Below, in pieces: positions 52,588 through 60,998 of a stretch of 64,000 nt of DNA. The stretch spans positions 275,215 to 339,214 of the forward strand of contig NZ_RJUE01000002.1 of assembly GCF_024343735.1 (NCBI RefSeq), read 5' to 3'. Source of the DNA: Lacihabitans sp. CCS-44. GTDB taxonomy: Bacteria; Bacteroidota; Bacteroidia; Cytophagales; Spirosomataceae. Position 1 is the first letter of the stretch; each line of letters starts with the position of its first letter. The notes below the pieces were generated by a model. That model was not told the DNA's origin. It ran no database searches and saw only the letters and a program-made list of their open reading frames with translations. Both the position numbers and the translations under genes were made by a program.

Positions 52588-55380
52588 TTATGTTTTCATA
52601 TTTATGAAAAAGTGGTAAACCTCAATCTCCTCACCTTCGATTTTATGGCTTCCAACGCCAACTTTTACATTTGTTGAAACTCCTAAATCATTTTTCTGCA
52701 CAAATCGAATTAATGGAGCATTTGTTTCAATAGATTCTTTACTATTTAAATTTTCTATGTATTTACTATATTGTTCCCAGCTTGAATCAAATTTTTTTGC
52801 GTAGGAATATATAATTAAGAAAAGTTTATTTAGTCGATTAGTATTGTAGTTTAGAATTAGCTTCTTTACATGTTCTTCAATTTCTCTATTTTCCGGACCA
52901 CAACTATAAATTTTAAAGCACTCTATAATTGAAATTGGTAGTCCATTTTTATTCCTAACCATAATGTCAACTTCACCACTTCCATTCTCGCTAAATGAAA
53001 TTCCTGATCTTGTTTGGTCTGTGATTTGGTATCCTTTACTCCTGAGCATATCCGTCACAAAATCATTTATTTCATCTTCTGGCCTTCCATTATAACTGTA
53101 CTTTCTTTCCAATAATCTAGTCGAGAATTCATATAAGTCAAAAACGAGATTCTCAGAGTTATATATTGCATCAATATCTTGCTTAATATTTGAGATGGAA
53201 TAATGACCAATTAAATTTTCTACGTTGACTCCAAGGAAGCTTTTTTCACATGGAACTGTTTTGAATTGGTTATTTTTGCTAATTTCTTTAATAAATGTAA
53301 AATTAAACAAATGGGGATGGTCAGAGCTAATGCATATATGACAATTACAAGGTATTTTTTCTGGAACATCGTCGTAATTCAAGGTATTGTTGATACTATT
53401 CAAATCATTTCTGATAATCTCTAAAAGAATAGCTCGCTCTGATCCATTTATCCAAATTTGTATTTTTCTCGAAAATTGATCACTTATTATTAATCCATGA
53501 GTACCCTCTCTTTCAATAACTACACCATTTTTCCAAAAAGTTTTGTTAAAAATGAGATCTCTAGCTCTGACAATATATCTTGGCAATATTCCTGCTGGCA
53601 TAAAATCATAATGATATTCAAATTTTAAATTGTCACTATAATCCCATTGAAATTGAGACTTTTCTGGTTGCAGTAATTCTGGTATTAAAAACCTGTTTGA
53701 GGGTAATTCGAAACAAAGTTCAAATTTTTTCATCAACTCTATTAAGTATGGAAATTTGTCTTTTGGATAATCGTTTAAAATCTCATCTAATTCATTGAAG
53801 TGAAACTCTCCAAAATTTTGAATAATATTCCTTGAATCCAAAATTTTGTAAACTGCATTTGTCGCCCATTCAGGTTTTAAAAAAACTAAATTCTTAAGTA
53901 AAAAACTTTCTTGGAAATGAAGAAAAACCCCTAAGTCATGAAAATATTGACTCAAAAAGAGTGCTTTCTTATTATCAAGCCCGTGTCTGTTGCAGATTTC
54001 TAAATATATTTCTCTCGTAATAAAATTTTCATGTAAAGATTCTAATTCATTTCTTATTTCGACCCAAACCCTTGGTAAATTATCACCTATTAATGGTAAC
54101 TCATTAATTAACTTTGAGATTTCCACTTTGAGATTTTGAATATTCTTTCCAGTTAATGCACTTACCTGAAAGAAATTTTTCACATTCTTAAATTTTTCTT
54201 TCAGTGATCTTTCATCTATGTTTAATGTTCTCTCATCACATTTATTCATTACCATTATTACAGGAGATTCATTGCTTAAAAGCCTGATAACATTTAACCA
54301 GTAATCAAAGCTTGTTAAATGTTGATCGGTTCTAGCATCCCATACTAATAAATATAAAGACCTTTTTGTTAAAAAAAATTGGTGCGTTGAGTGATATATT
54401 TCTTGTCCACCAAAATCCCAGACATTAATTCTGAAATTTTCAGTTGATTCGGTTTGAACATTCCAAGAATTAATTTCAATTCCTTCGGTTGTAACTGTTT
54501 CAGGTGTGTTTTCTTTTAATAGCCTATTCATTAAATAGGTTTTTCCCACAGAACCTTGCCCAACAATCAGCAATTTGGCTTCAAAAAGTTTTACATTATC
54601 TCCAAGAGATAAATAATAGTTAATTATTGCTTGGACTCCTTGTGCCTCAATTTCAAGAGGTACTTTGTCTAAGTTATTTGACCGAATTTGGATCTCTTCT
54701 AAATTCTCTAGCTCTTCTAATTCTTTTGGTAGAAAAGATAAATTGTTGGATGAGATATTAAGCGATTTTAGTCTTTTTAGTTTGTTAATACTTGAAGGCA
54801 GGAATGTGATTTTATTACCACTTAGATCTAGTTTCTCTAAATTAATTAGTCCTTCAAAAGCATTGTCATCAAAAAAACTGATTTGATTATTACTTAGATT
54901 TAAATTTTTTAAATTTTTAGCATTGGATAAAAAATTTGGAAATTTTGTTAATTGATTTCCACTTAAATTTAAATCTGTAACAAATATTTCGTTTTCAACT
55001 TCAGGAATTGAAACAATCTGATTAAAGGCTAAGTCAATTTTTTCAATTTTAAAGAGTTCTTGAAGGTGGTTCTTTTGAATTTCTTTTATCTTGTTATCTC
55101 TAATTGAAAAACTACGCAAATTCTTAACCAGAAAAATCAAAGATGGGATTTCAGTAAACTTATTACTATTTAGACTGAAGATTTCCAAACTTGAAAGCTT
55201 ATAAAACCAATCTGGCAATTTGTCAATGTTATTTTTGAACAAATCCAATTGTTTTAAGTTTTCGCACGAAAAAAGCTCTGTAGGTAAATTTTTAATTCTA
55301 CCATTCTGCAATTGGAGAATCAATGTGGAGCTGTTGATTTTTTTTAGTTTTTCTTTTATATGTGGTTTAATCCCTTGCAT
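52588..55380 (-). CDS. LRR-Roc-COR (Roco) GTPase with nuclease-like C-terminal domain
   Basis: The 930-residue cytoplasmic protein has leucine-rich repeats (about 18-245), then a Roc GTPase: GQGSVGKT (274-281), switch II DFGGQE (322-327), NKCD (379-382) and SALTGK (407-412). A COR region (about 430-690) ends in the Cys cluster CNCHIC (678-683). The last part (about 760-880) looks like a PD-(D/E)xK-type fold: helix acids near 769, GEVDIMV with D805, then IIECFK with E820. The lysine is one position late (ExxK), so activity is uncertain. Roco proteins dimerise through COR and switch with GTP. The gene stands alone. Confidence 0.85.
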   Translation of the reverse strand: MQGIKPHIKEKLKKINSSTLILQLQNGRIKNLPTELFSCENLKQLDLFKNNIDKLPDWFYKLSSLEIFSLNSNKFTEIPSLIFLVKNLRSFSIRDNKIKEIQKNHLQELFKIEKIDLAFNQIVSIPEVENEIFVTDLNLSGNQLTKFPNFLSNAKNLKNLNLSNNQISFFDDNAFEGLINLEKLDLSGNKITFLPSSINKLKRLKSLNISSNNLSFLPKELEELENLEEIQIRSNNLDKVPLEIEAQGVQAIINYYLSLGDNVKLFEAKLLIVGQGSVGKTYLMNRLLKENTPETVTTEGIEINSWNVQTESTENFRINVWDFGGQEIYHSTHQFFLTKRSLYLLVWDARTDQHLTSFDYWLNVIRLLSNESPVIMVMNKCDERTLNIDERSLKEKFKNVKNFFQVSALTGKNIQNLKVEISKLINELPLIGDNLPRVWVEIRNELESLHENFITREIYLEICNRHGLDNKKALFLSQYFHDLGVFLHFQESFLLKNLVFLKPEWATNAVYKILDSRNIIQNFGEFHFNELDEILNDYPKDKFPYLIELMKKFELCFELPSNRFLIPELLQPEKSQFQWDYSDNLKFEYHYDFMPAGILPRYIVRARDLIFNKTFWKNGVVIEREGTHGLIISDQFSRKIQIWINGSERAILLEIIRNDLNSINNTLNYDDVPEKIPCNCHICISSDHPHLFNFTFIKEISKNNQFKTVPCEKSFLGVNVENLIGHYSISNIKQDIDAIYNSENLVFDLYEFSTRLLERKYSYNGRPEDEINDFVTDMLRSKGYQITDQTRSGISFSENGSGEVDIMVRNKNGLPISIIECFKIYSCGPENREIEEHVKKLILNYNTNRLNKLFLIIYSYAKKFDSSWEQYSKYIENLNSKESIETNAPLIRFVQKNDLGVSTNVKVGVGSHKIEGEEIEVYHFFINMKT

Positions 55381-55544
55381 TTTTTATAAATAAATTAATT
55401 TAAGTCATTTCTACACCGAAGTCTTCAATGTGTTACATATTAGAGTAACAATGAAATAAAGGTATGAAATAGATTTTTTATACAAAATAGAAATTATGTT
55501 TCTTCGTTAAATAAAATTAAAATTGTTTTTTGCGAATAACTAAA

Positions 55545-55576
55545 AACACCCAGCCTCCATCTAGAAACTGGGTGTT
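55545..55576 (-). terminator. Terminator of the CE12-GH28 transcript
   Basis: Arms AACACCCAG and CTGGGTGTT (9 bp, perfect) are followed on the minus strand by a T run, 22 bp past the stop codon. Confidence 0.8.
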
Positions 55577-55597
55577 CTAGAAGAGAAAAAAACAATC

Positions 55598-57934
55598 TCA
55601 CCTCATCCTAAAAACCTTCTTATCAGCCTTTGCCTTAAAAGTCGCAATTTCTTTCAAATTTGATTTTTGGGTGTTAACCAAAGAAATATTTCGGTTTCTT
55701 TCACCTGAAATCTCGAGCAAGGTTTCTGCTTTAGGTGAGAAGGCTAAATGGTTGAAGTTGATATTCTTACTGTTCTGAATCTGTCCCACAGTGGTGTTTT
55801 TTGAAAATATGCCTATATTTTCAAAGCTGATATTTTCGGCTTCGATACAAATCAGGCCTTTGTTGGAGGTGAAATTTGAGTTTTTGATACTAATATCTTT
55901 GATGTTCATTTCGGGTAATCCTCTTAGCATAATGGCCGTTTCTGCACCTTTACAGTTCACGTTTTCTATAAAAAATGATTTGAAAGATGGCGTAGTTTCG
56001 TCCAGTTTTTCTGCTTTTATTTCAGGTAAAGTGGTGTCGTCTCCATCTAAAGGCACTGGGTCTTTGGCCATATAATACATGTCAAACAATATGGCTTCAC
56101 CTGGGATGTTGCTCATGTTTATATCAGAAATGTAGATTTTCTCCACCACTCCGCCACGACCACGAGCAGTTTTAAAACGCAAACCAATGTCGGTTCCGAG
56201 GAAATTATTGTTGTTTACATACAGATTTTTAACTCCACCAGACATTTCGCTGCCAATCACAAAGCCTCCGTGTGCATGAAAAACCGTGTTGTTTCTAACG
56301 ATGATATTTTGAGTTGGTTTTCCACGTTTTCTCCCTTCTTCGTCTCGGCCAGACTTTATACAAATGGCATCATCACCGGTGTCGAAAGTAGAGTTTTCAA
56401 CTATTCCATTCGAACAAGATTCCAAGTCTAGTGCATCGTTGTTTTGGCCAAACCAAGGATTTTTTACGTTTACATTTTTAATAGTAATGTGCTCACAAAG
56501 AAGTGGATGCAATGTCCATGCCGGTGAGTTTAGAAAAGTAATGCCTTCGATAACCACATTTCTACATCCCGACAAACTGATGAAATTGGGTCTAAGAAAA
56601 TCTCTGATTTTTTGGTAATCTTCCAAAGTTTTTCCTTCTGTTTTTTTGTTGGTCCAGCCCATGTTTTCATTACCATATTTGGAGGTTTCAGACGGATACC
56701 AAGTGTCTTTTTTGTCGTTCACCACACCGCCAGAAGCTACTAGGTTTTTCCATTGCGTGTCAGTGAATTTTGATTTTTTTACTTGTTTCCATACTTGGCC
56801 AGCACCGTCCATAGTTCCTTTGCCCGTTAAAGCTACATTGGTCAAGTTCACTCCCCAAATGGGTGCCTGACAACGGTATGCCACGTTGCCCTCCCAAGTG
56901 GTTTCTACCACAGGGTAGTCGTCGCGGTTGTCGCTAAATTGTAGTACAGCACCAGCTGCCAAATGTAGATTGATGTTGTTTTTTAGAAGAATTGGTCCAG
57001 AAATCCACAAACCCGAAGGAATCAAAACTGTTCCGCCGCCTTTTTCGGTAGCTATATCTATGGCTTGTTGGATGGCTTTGGTGTTTAAAAATAAACCATC
57101 CCCTTTGGCTCCATATCGGGTAATGTCAAATGTGTCTTTTTTGAAGTTTGGGGTATTTATTTTTGGTAATTGAAACTCCATTGTGGTGGGATAAACCGAC
57201 TTTTTTAGCCAGTTTCTTAGCGGTAAAGATTGAGTCATTAAATCTTCTGCAACCAAAGAAGCCATCAATCTCGCACCATATGGCGATAGGTGAGTGTTGT
57301 CAACAATACCGTTTGGGAATTTCGAAAAAATGCCACCAGCATAGTGCATAAATATATCTCTTGAGGCCTCTTCTCCATGATTTTCGATGAGTTTTTGGCT
57401 CAAAGCATGCATGTCTATTAAATCCACTTGATTCTTTTTGGCAACTTCTTTCACCACTTGTGGGTATTCTCCATGCTGATCCACAAAAGTTTTGTTTTCG
57501 TCGAATTTACGTCTCATCATAGGAGTTAGTAAAATCGGAATAGCTCCTTTGGCTTTTACTTCGTCAACGTATCGTTGCAGATTGGCTCTGTAGGCTATTT
57601 GTGGGTCGGCAAATTTGGTGGTATCAGAGATTTTTTGGTCGTTGTGCCCAAACTGTATGAAAACATAATCGCCTTTTTGTAATTGCTCGTGTACTTTGGC
57701 CCAATGCCCTTCATTTCTGAAACTTTTGGTGCTTCTGCCATTCAGAGCGTGATTTTGGATTACAACCGCATCAGTAAAAAGCTCATGAAATACTTGCCCC
57801 CAGCCAGTTTCTGGTGCGTCGTAAGGTTTTTTGTTGGCCATTGTTGAGTCACCAATCATAAAGATTCTGACTTTTTCATTGGGAAAACTGAAACCCAAAA
57901 ATAAGAAGCCAAATATAAAAATGTATTTTTTCAT
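55598..57934 (-). CDS. Secreted fusion: rhamnogalacturonan acetylesterase (CE12) + GH28 hydrolase
   Basis: From ATG 57934 the 778-residue protein has a signal peptide (MKKYIFIFGFLFLGFSF). An SGNH/CE12 domain to about residue 235 shows GDSTMAN with Ser30, NHALNGRSTKSF, QFGHNDQ and a VDNTHLSPYG Asp-His. A GH28 beta-helix (about 255-760) has the motifs NNDALDLESC, DTGDDAICIKSGRD, HGGFVIGSEMSG and RFKTARGRGG, all with the classic polygalacturonase residues. One chain can thus deacetylate and cut pectin or rhamnogalacturonan. A start at 57955 would put a basic stretch before the signal. It follows kduI by 63 bp. Confidence 0.93.
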   Translation of the reverse strand: MKKYIFIFGFLFLGFSFPNEKVRIFMIGDSTMANKKPYDAPETGWGQVFHELFTDAVVIQNHALNGRSTKSFRNEGHWAKVHEQLQKGDYVFIQFGHNDQKISDTTKFADPQIAYRANLQRYVDEVKAKGAIPILLTPMMRRKFDENKTFVDQHGEYPQVVKEVAKKNQVDLIDMHALSQKLIENHGEEASRDIFMHYAGGIFSKFPNGIVDNTHLSPYGARLMASLVAEDLMTQSLPLRNWLKKSVYPTTMEFQLPKINTPNFKKDTFDITRYGAKGDGLFLNTKAIQQAIDIATEKGGGTVLIPSGLWISGPILLKNNINLHLAAGAVLQFSDNRDDYPVVETTWEGNVAYRCQAPIWGVNLTNVALTGKGTMDGAGQVWKQVKKSKFTDTQWKNLVASGGVVNDKKDTWYPSETSKYGNENMGWTNKKTEGKTLEDYQKIRDFLRPNFISLSGCRNVVIEGITFLNSPAWTLHPLLCEHITIKNVNVKNPWFGQNNDALDLESCSNGIVENSTFDTGDDAICIKSGRDEEGRKRGKPTQNIIVRNNTVFHAHGGFVIGSEMSGGVKNLYVNNNNFLGTDIGLRFKTARGRGGVVEKIYISDINMSNIPGEAILFDMYYMAKDPVPLDGDDTTLPEIKAEKLDETTPSFKSFFIENVNCKGAETAIMLRGLPEMNIKDISIKNSNFTSNKGLICIEAENISFENIGIFSKNTTVGQIQNSKNINFNHLAFSPKAETLLEISGERNRNISLVNTQKSNLKEIATFKAKADKKVFRMR

Positions 57935-57997
57935 AAAGCGTTTGAAGCAAAACACCCCAATGTTTTATCATTGAGGTGTTGGCAGGTTTTGTTGTTA

Positions 57998-58828
57998 TTA
58001 TCTGAGTTCGTTCAAGTTTACGAAATCCATATCGGTAAAGTCTTTGTTTTCGCCGGCCATACCCCATATAAACGAATAATTGGCCGAGCCGCCACCTGAA
58101 TGAATACTCCAAGGTGGTGAAATAATGGCTTGGTGATTCTGCACCCACATGTGGCGAGTTTGGTCTGGTTTGCCCATAAAGTGCATTACACCCTGATTTG
58201 CAGGCACATCGAAATAGCAATAAACTTCACTTCGTCTGTCATGTACATGCGGCGGCATGGTATTCCAGATGCTACCCGTTTTGAGCACGGTCAGACCCAT
58301 CACCAACTGACAACTCATGATACCGTCGTTGTGAATGTATTTGTAAATAGTACGGTGATTTGAAGTTTCAGGAGCTCCCAAGGTTACAGGCGAAGCGTCT
58401 TCTTTAGTGAAAAGTTTGTTGGCATAAGTCTGGTGGGCTGGTGCCGAAAGGATAAAGAAACAAGCCGGATTGGTAGCATCTTTTGATGAAAAAGAAATAT
58501 TTTTTGTTCCTTTTCCTAGATAAAGACAACTCAACTTTTCAACAGAAAAAGTCTCTCCATCTGCTTCTATTTGACCATCTCCAGCCACGTTGATGATACC
58601 AATTTCTCTTCTTTCCAAGAAAAACTCACTTTTCAAGTCATCATAAGTGCCAAGTTCTAGTTTTTTAGAAACGGGTTTTATTCCGCCCAAAACCAGCCTG
58701 TCATAATGCGTGTATGTAAGTTTTATCTCGTTATCAGCGAATAAGCTTTCCACCAAGAAATTCTCTCTCAGTTCTGCCGTATTCATTCTTTCCACTTCAC
58801 GTGGGCTACTTTCGTATCTGGAATTCAT
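57998..58828 (-). CDS. kduI: 5-dehydro-4-deoxy-D-glucuronate isomerase
   Basis: The 276-residue protein matches KduI from MNSRYESSPREVERM to the C-terminus. The zinc-site segments are MPPHVHDRRSEVYCYFDVP (two His, one Glu) and a later PPWSIHSGGGSANYSFIWGMAGEN with the fourth ligand. It converts 5-keto-4-deoxyuronate, formed by KdgF or spontaneously from unsaturated uronate, to 3-deoxy-D-glycero-2,5-hexodiulosonate. It lies between kduD (upstream) and the CE12-GH28 gene. Confidence 0.96.
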   Translation of the reverse strand: MNSRYESSPREVERMNTAELRENFLVESLFADNEIKLTYTHYDRLVLGGIKPVSKKLELGTYDDLKSEFFLERREIGIINVAGDGQIEADGETFSVEKLSCLYLGKGTKNISFSSKDATNPACFFILSAPAHQTYANKLFTKEDASPVTLGAPETSNHRTIYKYIHNDGIMSCQLVMGLTVLKTGSIWNTMPPHVHDRRSEVYCYFDVPANQGVMHFMGKPDQTRHMWVQNHQAIISPPWSIHSGGGSANYSFIWGMAGENKDFTDMDFVNLNELR

Positions 58829-58830
58829 AT

Positions 58831-58978
58831 TTTTAATGTGTTAATTTTTAATGTGTTAATTAGCTAATTTGGAAATGTGCTAATTTTTTAATTTGCGAAT
58901 TAGCTAATTCGTTAATTTTTGATAGTACTTAATTTTTGAATTAAGTAATTATTCAATTAACAAATTATCCAATTACCA
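58831..58978. repeat. AT-rich repeats between kduD and kduI
   Basis: A perfect 15-bp tandem TTTTAATGTGTTAAT (58831-58845 and 58846-58860) is followed by several AATTAGCTAATT-like and TTAATTTTTGA-like units. This is non-coding, low-complexity repeat sequence in the operon gap. Confidence 0.65.
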
Positions 58979-59740
58979 TCACCTCCCCATCCAGCCGCCA
59001 TCTACAGTCAAAATAGTGCCTTGCACGTAGCTGGACATCTCTGAGGCTAAGAAAACTGTCGGCCCTTTAAAATCTTCGGGTTCGCCCCATCTGCCTGATG
59101 GAATTCTTCCTAATATGGATGCACTGCGGTCTGCGTCTGCTCTCAATGCCTCTGTATTGTCTGTGGCTATGTAGCCAGGTGCTATGCCATTTACGTTTAT
59201 ACCTTTTGAGGCCCATTCGTTGGCAAAAGCTTTTACTAAACTACCAATAGCTCCTTTACTAGCAGCATATCCTGGTACATTTATTCCACCTTGAAAAGTA
59301 AGTAATGATGCTGTGAAAATGATTTTCCCATAACCATTTTTTATCATCTGCTTGCCAATTTCTCTCGTTATAATAAACTGAGCATCAAGATTTATGGCTA
59401 TTACTCTGTCCCAATATTCATCAGAATGTTCGGCAGCGGGGTTACGCATAATAGTTCCCGCATTGTTCACCAAAATATCGATTTTTGGGTGTGCGGTTTT
59501 TGCTTTTTCAAGAAACGAATAAATTGATTTTCTATCTGAAAAATCTGCTTGGAAAGAATAAAATTTCCTGCCTTGAGACTCCACAAATTGCTGTATATCA
59601 CTTCCTTCAGAAGGCATGGTGGCCGAAACGCCGATAATGTCGGCCCCGGCTTCGGCTAAACCTTCGGCCATGGCTTTGCCTATGCCTTTGTTGCAACCCG
59701 TTACCAGTGCGGTTTTGCCCTCTAAACTTATTTTAATCAT
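58979..59740 (-). CDS. kduD: 2-dehydro-3-deoxy-D-gluconate 5-dehydrogenase
   Basis: The 253-residue short-chain dehydrogenase has the Rossmann motif TGCNKGIG (residues 14-21), NNAG in the ILVNNAGTIMRN segment, and the catalytic YAASKGAIG. The N-terminus and YVQGTILTVDGGWMGR C-terminus are those of KduD. It reduces 3-deoxy-hexodiulosonate to 2-keto-3-deoxygluconate with NAD(P)H. It is the first gene of the kduD-kduI-CE12/GH28 transcript and is divergent from the LacI-type regulator. Confidence 0.95.
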   Translation of the reverse strand: MIKISLEGKTALVTGCNKGIGKAMAEGLAEAGADIIGVSATMPSEGSDIQQFVESQGRKFYSFQADFSDRKSIYSFLEKAKTAHPKIDILVNNAGTIMRNPAAEHSDEYWDRVIAINLDAQFIITREIGKQMIKNGYGKIIFTASLLTFQGGINVPGYAASKGAIGSLVKAFANEWASKGINVNGIAPGYIATDNTEALRADADRSASILGRIPSGRWGEPEDFKGPTVFLASEMSSYVQGTILTVDGGWMGR

Positions 59741-59811
59741 CTTTTTTCTAAATATTCTGTAAGATTACCAAGGATTACGCTCGAATACAAACATTGGTTT
59801 CTATTAATTTA

Positions 59812-59825
59812 TGCAATCGTTTTCA
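59812..59825. promoter_or_regulatory. LacI-family operator between kduD and its regulator
   Basis: TGCAATCGTTTTCA fits the LacI/CcpA-type operator pattern TGNAANCGNTTNCA at every fixed position. It lies in the divergent gap, 72 bp before kduD and 150 bp before the regulator gene. That is the expected place for control of both by the LacI-type protein. Confidence 0.7.
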
Positions 59826-59975
59826 GGATTTTTATATTACCGCAAAGCCGACAAGACATAAGGAATGAATTTCGTTTTTTGATCTAATAGGATTTTTTGA
59901 GGACATTCGAACTTGTTGGTTATATTTTGAAAGTGCGTGTTTTTTTGGTAATTTTCGATTCAAATTATTGTAGAA

Positions 59976-60971
59976 TTGGAAGTAATTACCCTCAAAGACA
60001 TCGCAAAAGCTTTAAATCTCTCCACATCAACGGTGTCGAGAGCATTGAGGGATAGCTACGAAATCAATGAAAAAACCAAGAAATTGGTGGCGGAATATGC
60101 CAAAAAGGTCAACTTCAGACCCAATCCGATAGCATTGAGTTTAAAAGACAATAAAAGCAGGGCCATTGGCGTAATAGTACCCGAAATAGCCAATAATTTT
60201 TTCTCGCAGGCTATCAACGGTATAGAAGATGAAGCCTACAGTCGTGGCTATCATGTGGTTATCTGCCAAAGTCATGAGTCGCTGGAGCGAGAAAAAGAGA
60301 ATCTTCGGCATTTGTTTGAAAGAAGGGTGGACGGGATTTTGATTTCGCTTTCCGGTAAAACAACGGATATTAAGCATATTCTTGAGTACAGCGAGAGCAA
60401 CTTTGCCGTGGTGTTTTTTGATAGAGTGCCCGAGAGTGGCGGTTTTCATAAAGTGGTGGCCGATAACTTTTCGGGGGCATTTGCGGCTACCGAATATTTG
60501 ATAAAACAAGGTAAAAAACGTATCGCACATATCACGAGTCCGCTTACTTTGTCGATAACCAAGGAGCGTTTGGAAGGGTATAAAAAAGCGTTGGAAGTTC
60601 ATGGAATAGCGATTGATAATGAGCTGATTAAGTATTGTGGCTTTGATCCTGAAGAAGCCAAGTCTACGATAAATGATTTTATGAATACCCAAAAACCCGA
60701 TGCATTTTTTACTTGCAGCGACAGGTTGGCTCTGCATTGTTATGAGGCTTTTCAGAACAGAAAAGACGAGATGCCGGTGGACACGCCATTTTTTGGATTT
60801 ACGAATCTGAACGTTTCCCATCTTTTTCACCCCAAACTCTCCACGGTGGTGCAGCCCGCTTATGAAATGGGTGGGAGGGCGGCCAAAATTCTTTTAGATC
60901 AACTTGAAAGCAAAAGGAAAGTTAAGGATTTTGATAAAATTGTACTTGAAACGTATTTGAAAATAAGCTAG
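59976..60971 (+). CDS. LacI-family transcriptional regulator, probable pectin/uronate regulator
   Basis: The 331-residue protein has a LacI helix-turn-helix at residues 4-25 (TLKDIAKALNLSTSTVSRAL) and a hinge near residues 50-60. The periplasmic-binding-like sugar domain follows (IGVIVPEIANNFFSQAINGI, then FFGFTNLNVSHLFHPKLSTV). The best start is TTG at 59976, which gives the expected N-terminus; no suitable ATG precedes the domain. Divergence from kduD and the operator between them make the uronate genes likely targets. The effector may be a keto-deoxy acid or unsaturated uronate. Confidence 0.92.
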   Translation: MEVITLKDIAKALNLSTSTVSRALRDSYEINEKTKKLVAEYAKKVNFRPNPIALSLKDNKSRAIGVIVPEIANNFFSQAINGIEDEAYSRGYHVVICQSHESLEREKENLRHLFERRVDGILISLSGKTTDIKHILEYSESNFAVVFFDRVPESGGFHKVVADNFSGAFAATEYLIKQGKKRIAHITSPLTLSITKERLEGYKKALEVHGIAIDNELIKYCGFDPEEAKSTINDFMNTQKPDAFFTCSDRLALHCYEAFQNRKDEMPVDTPFFGFTNLNVSHLFHPKLSTVVQPAYEMGGRAAKILLDQLESKRKVKDFDKIVLETYLKIS

Positions 60972-60998
60972 TATATTTGCTTTTTTTATAATGATTAT

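Noticed and set aside
60141..60830. 229-codon frame antisense to the LacI-type regulator
   Set aside because: It lies wholly within a well-supported regulator gene and has no family resemblance or signal of its own.
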